Source: an uncultured Ruminococcus sp.
GTDB taxonomy: Bacteria > Bacillota > Clostridia > Oscillospirales > Acutalibacteraceae
Length of the DNA: 42,685 nucleotides
Assembly (NCBI GenBank): GCA_902779615.1
Contig: CACZCM010000005.1
Coordinates: forward strand, 1-42,685
Direction: 5' to 3'
The position numbers and the translations under genes are program-made. This document shows positions 1-7,580 of the stretch, in pieces (positions within the stretch are counted from its first letter, which is position 1; the number at the start of each line of letters is the position of its first letter). The notes under the pieces were generated by a model that worked only from the letters and a program-made list of their open reading frames with translations, ran no database searches and had not been told where the DNA came from.

Positions 1-1020
1 GTGAACGGAGAGAATTACTACGCAGTATGGTCTAACGGTGATGTTCGTTATCAGCAGGGCGGCACGGTTTCGTCTCAGACAAAGATTGTCGGTATGAATG
101 CTGTACTCGGAGGCGATGTAGGATTCCGGTTTGGATATACTCTTTCCGAAAGTGACGCTGCAAGAGCTTCCAGTCTGAAGGTCAAGTTTACATGGACTGT
201 GAACAACGAATCAAAGTCTGCGGAAAGCAAGCTTACTCTTTCGGACGGTAATTATTATGCAACGCTTCACCTTAATCCTGCGGAGATCTCATCCAAAATT
301 ACGGCAAAGCTTGTCGACGAGTCCGACAATGTTCTTAATACAGTAACAGACCAGTCGTTTAATACGTATCTTAATACTGTTGCTTCAACGAACAGCAGAA
401 CAGACATGGGCAATTTGGCATGCGCATATGGCGATTACGGTACGTTCCTTCAGGAGATATTCGGTATCAATACCGATAATCTGGCGAATTCGGTGATCGG
501 ACCGAATAATCACACATATGCAGCTATTACAGATACCATCTCAAGCACAGAATACGCCACCTTTAAGTCGTCCTCTTCATATGAGCGTGAGAAGGCTAAC
601 ATTTCTTCGTTTGCGTCCGACGATATGGAGTATATCGGAACGAGCCTGCTCTTCCTCCAAAAGACTACACTCAGACACTACTTCAAGGTTAATGAAGGCG
701 CAGCAGCACCTGAGGCAACGTTTACATACGACGGTGTAAACTATACTGTGCAGCCGAAGATGGCTAAGAAGAACTCTGATTGGGTATACTACGATCTTGA
801 GAATATTTCTATCGAGAATTGGGGCAAGAACTGCACTGTTCAGTTTAACGGTTCCGAAGACAAATACAATTATTGCCCGCTTGATTATGCGCTTGCGGTA
901 TTTGCCAATAGCTTTGAAACAGGCAGCACAAAGCAGGAGATTGATTCTGTTTACATTAAGCTTTCAAAGGCGATGCATTACTGCTATGACTATGCAGTAA
1001 AGTGCTCATCGTCCAACTGA
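1..1020 (+). CDS. C-terminal part of a large, probably exported protein of unknown function (partial)
   Basis: The frame is open from the first base of the window and ends in TGA at 1018-1020, so the true start probably lies upstream. The visible 339 residues have no signal peptide or membrane segment and no family I recognise. The composition is rich in Ser, Thr, Asn and Tyr with low Lys/Arg, typical of extracellular beta-rich proteins of gut Firmicutes. The first half (about residues 25-120) reads like an Ig-like or beta-sandwich domain; the second half contains many aromatic residues. A 56-aa peptide gene follows 23 bases downstream with its own ribosome site, so the two are probably co-transcribed. 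Function is not known. Confidence 0.75.
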   Translation: MNGENYYAVWSNGDVRYQQGGTVSSQTKIVGMNAVLGGDVGFRFGYTLSESDAARASSLKVKFTWTVNNESKSAESKLTLSDGNYYATLHLNPAEISSKITAKLVDESDNVLNTVTDQSFNTYLNTVASTNSRTDMGNLACAYGDYGTFLQEIFGINTDNLANSVIGPNNHTYAAITDTISSTEYATFKSSSSYEREKANISSFASDDMEYIGTSLLFLQKTTLRHYFKVNEGAAAPEATFTYDGVNYTVQPKMAKKNSDWVYYDLENISIENWGKNCTVQFNGSEDKYNYCPLDYALAVFANSFETGSTKQEIDSVYIKLSKAMHYCYDYAVKCSSSN

Positions 1021-1043
1021 TAAATTAGGAGGCTGATATTAAT

Positions 1044-1214
1044 ATGCAGAAGTATATTAAACCCGAGCTTGACTTGATTGAGCTGAAGGGTGAGGATATT
1101 ATTGTAACAAGCCCTGACGCTGTTAATTTTAACGACAATAACGGCGATGAGTATGAGGGCGGTCTTATTGGCGGGCACGATTATGATCCCGGAACAGGCG
1201 GCGGAAATATCTGA
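1044..1214 (+). CDS. Small 56-aa acidic, glycine-rich peptide of unknown function
   Basis: ATG at 1044 is preceded by a good ribosome site (TAGGAGG, about 1026-1032) and the frame ends in TGA at 1212-1214. The peptide begins MQKYIKPELDLIELKGEDII and then becomes Asp/Asn/Gly-rich, ending in a GTGGG stretch. A start of the form M-x-K-Y-x-K-P-E followed by an amphipathic segment and a glycine-rich tail is something I recall from many short uncharacterised genes in gut bacteria; no function is established to my knowledge. It sits directly after the large exported-type protein and directly before a terminator. It could be a secreted or modified peptide, but no modifying enzyme is visible in the window. 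Confidence 0.7.
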   Translation: MQKYIKPELDLIELKGEDIIVTSPDAVNFNDNNGDEYEGGLIGGHDYDPGTGGGNI

Positions 1215-1230
1215 TCCTAAGTAAAAGTAT

Positions 1231-1260
1231 AGCGGGCACTTTAGGGTGTCCGCTTTTTTT
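1231..1260 (+). terminator. Rho-independent terminator after the small peptide gene
   Basis: An inverted repeat (AGCGGGCAC paired with GTGTCCGCT, one G-U pair) is followed directly by a run of seven T. It closes the transcription unit of the exported protein and peptide. Confidence 0.85.
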
Positions 1261-1303
1261 ATGATCCCCGATCAAATTATTTTTCGGTTTTTTTGTAAAT
1301 CTA

Positions 1304-1332
1304 TTGTGAATAAAGCCGAAAAATGGTATAAT
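1304..1332 (+). promoter_or_regulatory. Sigma-A promoter for nadA
   Basis: TTGTGA at 1304-1309 and TATAAT at 1327-1332 are separated by 17 bp, 58 bp ahead of the nadA start codon. No further promoter is needed for the downstream PAP2 gene. Confidence 0.7.
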
Positions 1333-1389
1333 AACAATGTTACAAGAAAAAGGGCACACCGTGCCGCCACAAAAAGGAGTTTTTCGAAT

Positions 1390-2304
1390 ATGAATGTACA
1401 TGAGTTTCAACAGGAGATACTCAGACTAAAGCGGGAGCAGGACGTTTGTATTCTTGCCCACAGCTACCAGACAAGAGAGATAACCGAGATCGCCGATTTT
1501 ACTGGCGATTCATTCGCATTGAGTGTAAAGGCAGCTGAGGTCAAAAATAAAAAAGTAATAATGTGCGGAGTTCGGTTCATGGCTGAAACGGTAAAGCTTC
1601 TTTCGCCCGAAAAGACGGTGTACCTTTCAAATCCTGTTGCAGGCTGCCCGATGGCGGAGCAGATGGACAAGGAGATGATCGCTGAGTTCAAGAGGCTGAA
1701 TCCAGACTACACGGTCGTTGCATATATCAATACTACTACCGACCTGAAAACGGTGTGCGATGTCTGCGTTACTTCATCGTCTGCGGTTAAAATCGTCAGC
1801 AAGCTTGAATCAAAGAATATTTTGTTTATTCCCGACTGCAACCTGGGATCGTTCGTTGCGAAGCAGGTCCCCGACAAAAATATCAAGCTAATGCAGGGAG
1901 GCTGCCCCGTTCATGCCTCTGTTCCGTATAAGGCTGTTGAAGAGGCAAAGAAGCTTCACCCGAACGCGCTGCTGCTCGTTCACCCCGAATGTGTGCCGAA
2001 GGTCACTGCGGCAGCCGATTATGTCGGTTCTACATCGGGTATTATCGACTATGCTGTGAAGAGTGACGCAAAAGAGTTTATTATCGGGACCGAGATCGCA
2101 ATTGCTGCACACTTGGCGTACGAATGTCCCGATAAGTTATTCTATCCGTTGTCGAAGGAATTGATCTGTCCGAACATGAAGTCAACTACGCTGGTTGATG
2201 TGTACAATATTTTGTGCGGCAGAGGCGGAGAGGAGATCAAGCTCGACCCCGATACTATGAAAAAGGCGAGAGTGTGCATTGATCGAATGATCGAATTGGG
2301 CTGA
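1390..2304 (+). CDS. nadA: Quinolinate synthase NadA
   Basis: NadA condenses iminoaspartate with dihydroxyacetone phosphate to quinolinate, the first committed product of NAD synthesis, using a [4Fe-4S] cluster. The frame is open upstream of 1390, but the ATG at 1390 with ribosome site AAAAGGAG just ahead gives a 304-aa protein of the usual short-type length. Three cysteines in the expected contexts fit the cluster ligands: C86 (GCPMAE), C172 (GGCPVH) and C260 (ICPNMK), about 86-88 residues apart. The signature HSYQ near residue 24 and GDSFALS near residue 39 also match. nadB and nadC, usual partners, are not adjacent; a PAP2 phosphatase gene begins 2 bases after the stop. Confidence 0.96.
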   Translation: MNVHEFQQEILRLKREQDVCILAHSYQTREITEIADFTGDSFALSVKAAEVKNKKVIMCGVRFMAETVKLLSPEKTVYLSNPVAGCPMAEQMDKEMIAEFKRLNPDYTVVAYINTTTDLKTVCDVCVTSSSAVKIVSKLESKNILFIPDCNLGSFVAKQVPDKNIKLMQGGCPVHASVPYKAVEEAKKLHPNALLLVHPECVPKVTAAADYVGSTSGIIDYAVKSDAKEFIIGTEIAIAAHLAYECPDKLFYPLSKELICPNMKSTTLVDVYNILCGRGGEEIKLDPDTMKKARVCIDRMIELG

Positions 2305-2306
2305 TA

Positions 2307-2801
2307 ATGTATAAAGAGCGATACGAAAGATTAAAAGCGTGGGTAACGCATAATAAGCTGCGATATGCATTATTCAGAGTTGTATACAGCGGATTGCCTG
2401 CGGTGGTTTTTGCCGTATATACAATAATGGCGATATATCTTATCACTGTTGGAAGCGATAAGATAGTGATGTTTTTGACTGTTCCGGGGGTTATGTTCGT
2501 GACGCTGTCTGCGGCAAGGAAGATAATCGACCGACCCAGACCGTATGTAAAATACAATACTGAACCGATTATTCATAAAAACAAAAACGGCGAATCGTTT
2601 CCCAGCAGACACACTGCAAGCGCAGCGGCTGTTGCCTGTGCAATAATGTACATAAACATTCCATTGGGAGCTGCGGCAATGGCGGCGGCGGTTTTGATCG
2701 GTATGTCGAGAGTTGTCGGAGGTGTGCATTATATCAGCGATGCTGCAGCGGGCTTTGGCTATGCGCTGCTTTGCTCTTGCGCCTATCTGTTCATTAAATA
2801 G
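2307..2801 (+). CDS. PAP2-family membrane phosphatase
   Basis: This 164-aa protein carries the three-part phosphatidic acid phosphatase type 2 signature: a K-x6-RP form (KIIDRPRP), PSRH (in FPSRHTAS) and SR-x5-H-x3-D (SRVVGGVHYISD), with the catalytic histidines in the last two. Four to five hydrophobic segments indicate an integral membrane enzyme with the active site near the membrane face. Family members dephosphorylate phosphatidate, phosphatidylglycerophosphate or undecaprenyl pyrophosphate; the sequence alone does not tell which. The ATG lies two bases after the nadA stop, so the two are one transcription unit although no functional link is obvious. Confidence 0.88.
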   Translation: MYKERYERLKAWVTHNKLRYALFRVVYSGLPAVVFAVYTIMAIYLITVGSDKIVMFLTVPGVMFVTLSAARKIIDRPRPYVKYNTEPIIHKNKNGESFPSRHTASAAAVACAIMYINIPLGAAAMAAAVLIGMSRVVGGVHYISDAAAGFGYALLCSCAYLFIK

Positions 2802-2826
2802 CACAGTTGAAAAAATGAATACAAAA

Positions 2827-2862
2827 AAAGACCTACACTGACATTGCCCGTGTAGGTCTTTC
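2827..2862. terminator. Bidirectional terminator between the PAP2 and PadR genes
   Basis: A perfect 12-bp inverted repeat (AAAGACCTACAC at 2827-2838 with GTGTAGGTCTTT at 2850-2861) has A and T runs on both sides. It can end the nadA-PAP2 unit on the + strand and the padR-like gene on the - strand. Confidence 0.88.
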
Positions 2863-2877
2863 TTAGGTCAATATTGA

Positions 2878-3228
2878 TTATTCAGCGTTGGAATCCTGTG
2901 CCTGCAGTGAATCCAAGACCTTCTGAATACCTTCATTGATTCTGCGGTATTCTTCGGTGATGGAATTAAGATACTCAATGCCTTTAGGTTCGAGGTGATA
3001 GTATTTACGAAGTCTTTTGCCGACGATTTCCATTCTGTCGGACACGACACCTTTATCAATAAGACGATAAAGTGTAGGGTAGAGTGACCCCTCCGGCATT
3101 ACAAATTCATCGCCGCTTTTTGCTTTGAGCTCCTGAGCGATCTGGTAGCCGTACATATCCTGGCTTCTAAGAAGATAAAGGATAAGCAGCTCCGATGTGC
3201 CTTTTTTTAAGTTTTCTGAAATACCCAT
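2878..3228 (-). CDS. PadR-family transcriptional regulator
   Basis: The 116-aa product has a PadR winged-helix domain: the opening LKKGTSELLILYLL, then MYGYQIAQEL, the helix region EGSLYPTLYRL (about residues 46-56) and a wing with RKYYHLEPKG. PadR proteins usually repress a nearby transporter or stress gene and respond to small hydrophobic ligands. No obvious target is adjacent on the same strand; a PadR dimer site may lie in the leader, but I cannot mark one firmly. The start at 3228 is supported by an AGAAGGA ribosome site. A long 5' leader of about 145 nt separates it from its promoter. Confidence 0.92.
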   Translation of the reverse strand: MGISENLKKGTSELLILYLLRSQDMYGYQIAQELKAKSGDEFVMPEGSLYPTLYRLIDKGVVSDRMEIVGKRLRKYYHLEPKGIEYLNSITEEYRRINEGIQKVLDSLQAQDSNAE

Positions 3229-3664
3229 AAAATTTCCTTCTCAACATATCAGTATATATCATCAAATCGATTTGAATGCGTAAGGTTAGTCAGTATTTGC
3301 CGCAGGCACCGGGCAACCGCTGAAAAAGCTAACGAATTCGACAGCCGCAAGGCAAAATCGATAAAGATACCTTATTTATTATTATACTATAATTTCACTA
3401 AATTGTCAACTTTTTAAACGAGTGATAGAAATCGTTAATTTGATTATTTTACTTTGTAAAATGAACTAAACATTGGTAATACTTACAAAAAACACTGCCA
3501 AAAGAAAGATAAGTAAGTGACTATTTACAATATAAAAACACAAATTATTCTATATTATTCTATTTATCGAACATAAATGCTAAACTTACGAGGGAATATA
3601 TTAACAAATCATTAACTAATTAATTAAAAATTTACAAATTTCTATTTATACGATTATTGCTGTC
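3229..3664. other. AT-rich intergenic region upstream of padR and downstream of mntP
   Basis: This 436-bp gap holds the padR promoter (3381-3409, - strand) and its roughly 145-nt leader. The rest (about 3410-3664) is very AT-rich with no open frame, no strong hairpin and no terminator that I can identify for mntP. Confidence 0.6.
3381..3409 (-). promoter_or_regulatory. Consensus sigma-A promoter for the padR-like gene
   Basis: On the - strand TTGACA (3404-3409) and TATAAT (3381-3386) are separated by exactly 17 bp, a perfect consensus match. An autoregulated PadR gene would be expected to carry its operator near here. Confidence 0.88.
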
Positions 3665-4213
3665 TTATGAAAGAAAGATCTTAACGCCCAATAAAATCAA
3701 AAGTATGCCGCCGACTATTTCCGGAGGAAAAGTAATGACAGAATTCAGCTTTGCGCCAAGGAATACGCCCGCAAAAGAGAGCGCAAACGTTACTGTGCCG
3801 ATCAAAGCTGCTGCGGTAATGATATTTACGTCCAAAAAGGCAAGTGAGATGCCTATTGAGAAAGCGTCGATGGCAGTTGCCCATGCAAGAAACAGAAGTT
3901 CGGTGAGGTTGAGCTTGGAACTTATTTTTATTTCATGTTCAGCGTGAATGCCGTCATATATCATTTTTGCGCCAACTGCGCTCAAGAGTATCAGACTGAT
4001 CAGCGGGCCGATCGTTTTTGTACCCAAGTACATCAATTCACCGAGCAGGCTTCCCGCAGCAGTCATAAGAGCCTGCGCAGTTCCGAAGAAAGCGCCGACA
4101 GTCAATGCAGCACGCATTTTTCCGCTGTGAAGACCAATTCCTTTGCACAATGCAGCGGCGAATGCGTCTGCCGAAAGTCCGAATGCTAGCGACAGCAATC
4201 CAAAAAATCCCAT
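3665..4213 (-). CDS. mntP: Putative manganese efflux pump MntP
   Basis: MntP exports Mn2+ across the cytoplasmic membrane. The 182-aa protein has six hydrophobic segments in two halves, each with the characteristic acidic motif: GLSADAFAAALCKG near residues 12-25 and ATAIDAFSIGIS in the second half. Length fits the family (about 185 aa). The frame continues upstream to 4330, but ATG 4213 starts the family-conserved sequence and has ribosome site CAGGAGCG, so the upstream 39 codons, which run into a tandem repeat, are excluded. I looked for a yybP-ykoY manganese riboswitch upstream and found none; the upstream DNA is repeat sequence instead. Confidence 0.92.
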   Translation of the reverse strand: MGFFGLLSLAFGLSADAFAAALCKGIGLHSGKMRAALTVGAFFGTAQALMTAAGSLLGELMYLGTKTIGPLISLILLSAVGAKMIYDGIHAEHEIKISSKLNLTELLFLAWATAIDAFSIGISLAFLDVNIITAAALIGTVTFALSFAGVFLGAKLNSVITFPPEIVGGILLILLGVKIFLS

Positions 4214-4288
4214 ATTATCGCTCCTGTTTGTTTTTCGGGTCAAGCAGCAAGATGCGCATTGAATAGTTCCAATGGGATACAGCCAAGT

Positions 4289-4508
4289 GGAACCTGCGTG
4301 CAGGCGCATGCCTGCTTTATGCAAAAGCACGAGTTCCGGGAGAATTCAAATGCGGGAGTAAATTCGCGAATTCTAGAGTTGGCCGGAACCTGCGAGCAGG
4401 CGCATGCCTGCTTTATGCAAAAGCACGAGTTCCGGGAGAATTCAAATGCGGGAGTGAATTCGCGAATTCTAGAGTTGGCCGGAACTTGCGTGCAGGCGCA
4501 TGCCTGCC
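4289..4508. repeat. Tandem repeat, 96-bp period, about 2.3 copies
   Basis: Units begin at 4289, 4385 and 4481 (the last partial). The first two copies differ at only a few positions. Each unit contains the hairpin GCAGGC-GCAT-GCCTGC, paired GAATTC blocks and the palindrome TTCGCGAA. Because 96 is a multiple of 3, a frame stays open through it and would encode a 32-aa repeat, but there is no ribosome site and I regard it as non-coding. The core resembles the 94-bp tandem repeat at 10145. Confidence 0.85.
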
Positions 4509-4569
4509 CTTTGTAAAATATATGGAGCCGGAGGTGGGAATATACATTTGGGGATCACTTTCACAGCTT

Positions 4570-4740
4570 AGTGACAAATTGCAATTGTTTTCATCGCCTT
4601 GGAGCGGCAGTGATATGCACAGCAAACGGAAGTCAACCTGAAAACAACTAAAGAATGCTTCCGGCGACCATGACCGATGCTGTTAGTTCTGCCGGTACCC
4701 TGAGTGAACTTTCTTTGGGTGCCTTTTAAAAAAACGGATC
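4570..4740 (+). repeat. Degenerate member of the chained-hairpin repeat family
   Basis: The order of landmarks (CGCCTTGGAGCGGC at about 4593, then a CTTCCGGCGACCA block at about 4660, then a hairpin made of GGTACCC and GGGTGCC at 4693-4722) matches the better copies at 24417 and 42341, but with many substitutions. Together with the tandem repeat it fills the mntP-flavodoxin gap; no gene is seen. Confidence 0.45.
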
Positions 4741-4763
4741 CAAGGGAGCGTGAATAGTAACTA

Positions 4764-5243
4764 TTATTTTATAAATTGCGACGCCCATGCTGCAAATTCT
4801 TCGGCGGTCGCTGCGGCGTCGAAGCGTTTACCGTCCACTAGATGCGCATCGGGACATGAGGGCGTAAGGCTTTCGTTAGTTTTGCCCATGCCGCTTGACC
4901 CTGATGTCGCAAAGGGTACGATCGTTTTATCGGCAAGTTTGTATTCTTCCAAAAATGTGTTGATTATCGTCGGCGCTTTATACCACCAGATCGGGAAGCC
5001 GATGAATACAACGTTGTATTTACTCATTTCCTCAACACTTCCGGCTATTTGAGGACGTGAGTTTTCATCAGCCATTTCGAGAGAGGAGCGGCTCTTGGGA
5101 TTTTTCCAATTCAAGTCGTTTGCCGTGTATGGCACTACAGGCAGGATCTCAAACAGGTCGGCATTTATTGCGCCTGCAAGCTTCTTTGCGCAGCCCTCTG
5201 TTGTGCCGGTTGCCGAAAAATACGCTACAAGAATATTACTCAT
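4764..5243 (-). CDS. Flavodoxin
   Basis: A 159-aa FMN-binding electron carrier. The phosphate-binding loop SATGTTEGCAKK is at residues 10-21, and the segment FIGFPIWWYKAP contains aromatic residues expected to stack on the isoalloxazine. The length and the C-terminal SGSSGMGKTNESL motif resemble the clostridial flavodoxin_4 type, which can also serve in flavin-dependent reductases. The start at 5243 has ribosome site GGGAGG. It lies 33 bp downstream of the coiled-coil gene and is probably in the same transcript. Redox partners cannot be deduced from the window. Confidence 0.92.
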   Translation of the reverse strand: MSNILVAYFSATGTTEGCAKKLAGAINADLFEILPVVPYTANDLNWKNPKSRSSLEMADENSRPQIAGSVEEMSKYNVVFIGFPIWWYKAPTIINTFLEEYKLADKTIVPFATSGSSGMGKTNESLTPSCPDAHLVDGKRFDAAATAEEFAAWASQFIK

Positions 5244-5276
5244 GGAAATTACCTCCCTTAATATTGTTATGTAAAA

Positions 5277-5909
5277 TCAATCGACATAGCTGCCGTCAAC
5301 AAGCTTCGCCGCTTCACGGGTAAGCGTCAAATCGTCGTTAGCATTATCGTACAGTGTTATTTTATTGATCGAGTAGAATCCGCTTTTAATTGCCGCAAGC
5401 TTTGCGCTGTGGGTGTTCAGCAGATCGAGCATCAGCTGTATCTCGTCGTCTACATCATTTTGGGCCGTACCTTCGGCTTTTGACATATTAAACAAATCGA
5501 GTTTCAACTTACGTATATCCTTATCGATATAGTCGATCATCGTTACGGCGTCCATACTTGTTTCACGAACCCTATCCATCATTTCAAGAGATTCCTTGCC
5601 GGCGCTGAGTCTTGCTTCGCTGACGGTAGTGTAGGTGGTATTGATGCGGTCGAACTCTGCCGTAATGATATCAAGCTGTTTGTGCAGTTTCGATTTTTCG
5701 TCAGCAAGGGCGGTCAAGCGTTTTTCGTAGAAATCCTTGACGTTGTGAAGCTCTGTGCGAAAAAAGCTTACCTGTTCCATCGACTCGCGAACACTTGCGT
5801 AGAGCTTTTCGTTCTCTTTCTTCAGACGCAAAAGCTCGCCGGAACGGTCTGCGGCTTCGTACTCAAGCTGCATGATTCGTTCTTTCAGTTCATCTATATT
5901 ATTGGACAT
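5277..5909 (-). CDS. Coiled-coil protein of unknown function
   Basis: A 210-aa acidic, strongly heptad-patterned protein; residues about 5-110 and 125-165 look like long coiled coils (e.g. IDELKERIMQLEYEAADRSG). There is no membrane segment or signal peptide, so it is likely cytoplasmic. An in-frame GTG lies nine bases further upstream, but ATG 5909 is at the right distance from the GGAGG ribosome site and is preferred. The N-terminal part resembles DivIVA/GpsB- or FtsB-like helices only in a general way; I do not assign a family. The flavodoxin gene follows after 33 bp. Confidence 0.8.
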   Translation of the reverse strand: MSNNIDELKERIMQLEYEAADRSGELLRLKKENEKLYASVRESMEQVSFFRTELHNVKDFYEKRLTALADEKSKLHKQLDIITAEFDRINTTYTTVSEARLSAGKESLEMMDRVRETSMDAVTMIDYIDKDIRKLKLDLFNMSKAEGTAQNDVDDEIQLMLDLLNTHSAKLAAIKSGFYSINKITLYDNANDDLTLTREAAKLVDGSYVD

Positions 5910-5959
5910 AAAAGTCACCTCCGAATCCTCTTTTGAGAAAGGCTTCTGCCTTTTAATAA

Positions 5960-5988
5960 ATTATATCAAATATGATATAAAAATACAA
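5960..5988 (-). promoter_or_regulatory. Probable promoter for the coiled-coil/flavodoxin operon
   Basis: On the - strand TTGTAT (5983-5988) and TATAAT (5960-5965) with a 17-bp spacer, about 50 bp ahead of the start codon. Confidence 0.6.
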
Positions 5989-6032
5989 GTTGTTTAAAGA
6001 AATTTGTGGATATCTTTTCAGTTTTTTTTTGG

Positions 6033-6061
6033 TTGACAGATATAGCGGCAGGCAATATAAT
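6033..6061 (+). promoter_or_regulatory. Consensus sigma-A promoter for tcdA
   Basis: TTGACA (6033-6038) and TATAAT (6056-6061) are separated by exactly 17 bp. The transcript would start near 6068, which rules out the longer reading frame from 6006 and supports the ATG at 6135. Confidence 0.88.
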
Positions 6062-6134
6062 GTGGATAAAGGCTGTACCGAAGGTGGGCAGCAATAATTC
6101 AAATAATACATATATTAATGAAAAGGAGAACAAC

Positions 6135-6848
6135 ATGACAAACCAGTTTTCACGTTCGGAGTTGATATACGGTAAGGAAGCGTGCGACAGGCTTTATAAG
6201 GCAAGCGCTGCCGTTTTTGGAGTTGGCGGCGTTGGCGGATATGCGGCGGAAGCGCTCGTAAGAATGGGGATAGGGCGGCTAGATATTATCGACAACGACA
6301 GGATCAGCGTTACTAATCTTAACAGGCAGATCATTGCTCTTCACAGCACTATTGGGGAGTATAAGGTGGACGCAGCGAAGCGGAGGTTTCTTGACATTAA
6401 TCCGGATATAGATCTTAGGACATACAATGTTTTCTATACACCGGAAACGGCGGGGCAGTTTGACTTTGGCGAATACGATTATATTGTGGACGCTATTGAT
6501 TCGGTAACGGGAAAAATTGAACTTGTTATGCAGGCGCAAAAAAGCGGTACGCCGATAATTTGCTCGATGGGCGCAGGAAACAAGACACACCCGGAAATGT
6601 TTGAAGTCACAGATATATATAAAACGTCGGTATGCCCGTTGGCACGAGTAATGCGGACGGAGCTTAGAAAACGAGGAATAAAAAAGCTGAAGGTCGTTTA
6701 TTCGAAGGAGCCGCCGATCAAGCCCGGCGAGAGCAGCGAAGACAAAGGCGCTAGACGAGCCTTGCCCGGGAGCACTGCTTTTGTGCCGGGTGCGGTAGGG
6801 CTGATAATTGCCGGCGAGGTCGTTAACGGTATAATAAACGGAGATTAG
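6135..6848 (+). CDS. tcdA: tRNA threonylcarbamoyladenosine dehydratase TcdA (ThiF/MoeB-like)
   Basis: TcdA uses ATP to cyclise t6A37 of ANN-decoding tRNAs to ct6A. The 237-aa protein has the E1-like nucleotide-binding loop GVGGVGG (residues 29-35), the acidic strand IIDNDRISVTNLNRQ (about 55-69), and YDYIVDAIDSVTGK (about 115). The segment VCPLARVMRTELRKRGI is typical of the TcdA/YgdL branch rather than ThiF or MoeB, and the length is right. Start chosen at ATG 6135 behind AAAAGGAG. It is monocistronic: the next gene is more than 700 bp away. The CsdA/CsdE sulphur partners are not seen here. Confidence 0.92.
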   Translation: MTNQFSRSELIYGKEACDRLYKASAAVFGVGGVGGYAAEALVRMGIGRLDIIDNDRISVTNLNRQIIALHSTIGEYKVDAAKRRFLDINPDIDLRTYNVFYTPETAGQFDFGEYDYIVDAIDSVTGKIELVMQAQKSGTPIICSMGAGNKTHPEMFEVTDIYKTSVCPLARVMRTELRKRGIKKLKVVYSKEPPIKPGESSEDKGARRALPGSTAFVPGAVGLIIAGEVVNGIINGD

Positions 6849-7472
6849 TGATTGAAAGTCGGAGTATCTGCCTGCACTTGAATTCTGCCGCTTTCCAAAA
6901 AAGGACGGGCAATTAATCTGAATAAGAAAAAGTTGGAAGTTTGAGTTATCAAGAATACTCGAACTATTCTGCGATAAAGGAGTCTTTTGCCTTTTGAAAA
7001 GCGGGATAAAATCTTTGTACTATGACATAATTAAGGGTACATTGATTAAATCGAGTGCCTATATCGCGCAGTCAGGTTTTCAGTCAAGTTGGTGTTCCGA
7101 CTGCAAGGTGCGGGTCTCCGGCTGGGAGCCGTCCCAGACGGGGGAGACCACGGCGTCGCAGAAGCACCGACCGACGGAGCAGCGGAGACCTCCGTCCCTG
7201 CACCCTGCCCGATTTTTGAAAGAAAGCGGGGCAAAAACTTCCATTTAAGCTCTATCGAACCTTAAGTTAATGACATTGATACGGGGTAGTCCACGGCGCA
7301 GCAGAAGCACTGACCGACGCAGGCAGGCGAACTATATTGGCGTATTTCAATGAAGTTGAGTGCAAAATGACGAAAAATGCAAGAAAGATAGGAACTCAGT
7401 CCGCAGGACGGGATTTAATCAGTGACCTCTTTATTCTCAAATTATTTTCTGTGAGCAACTTGAAGAAAAAAC
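6849..7472. other. Long intergenic region with repeat fragments, no gene
   Basis: No convincing gene is seen. At about 7110-7150 a hairpin pairs GGTCTCC with GGAGACC around inner stems. At 7150-7180 and again at 7296-7326 the motif AGAAGCACCGACCGACG or close variants occurs, also found at about 38680-38705. At 7200-7280 lies a partial copy of the chained-hairpin family (CCTGCCCG...AGCGGGGCAAAAACTT, then CTCTATCGAAC.TTAAGTTAATGAC) shared with 24537-24604. Confidence 0.6.
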
Positions 7473-7501
7473 TTGATTTTTTTCCGAAAATCGCTTATAA
7501 T
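7473..7501 (+). promoter_or_regulatory. Sigma-A promoter of the dcw cluster (mraZ promoter)
   Basis: TTGATT (7473-7478) and TATAAT (7496-7501) with a 17-bp spacer, 79 bp ahead of the mraZ start codon. Confidence 0.8.
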
Positions 7502-7508
7502 ATAATAC

Positions 7509-7536
7509 AAAGTGGGGAAAGGTGGCGGAAAGTGTC
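7509..7536 (+). promoter_or_regulatory. Probable MraZ operator: three 10-bp-spaced repeats
   Basis: Three copies of AA(A/G)GTG(G/T) follow with an exact 10-bp period, with GTG at 7512, 7522 and 7532. MraZ is known to bind helical-phase direct repeats of this kind (AAAGTG-type in Mollicutes, TGGGN-type in E. coli) and to autoregulate its operon. The site covers the expected transcription start just after the -10 box, so bound MraZ would block initiation. Confidence 0.75.
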
Positions 7537-7580
7537 AGCTTAGGGCGATCGTGTGGTGGCGTCCGTGCAGATTTGTTATT

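Noticed and set aside
4214-4288. Possible manganese (yybP-ykoY) riboswitch upstream of mntP
   Set aside because: The expected conserved loop sequences are not present; the region leads into the tandem repeat.
4289-4508. CRISPR array
   Set aside because: The repeats are 96 bp, contiguous and without unique spacers; no cas genes are nearby.
4259-4516. Open frame through the 96-bp repeat encoding 32-aa repeats
   Set aside because: No ribosome site, and openness follows from the unit length being a multiple of three.
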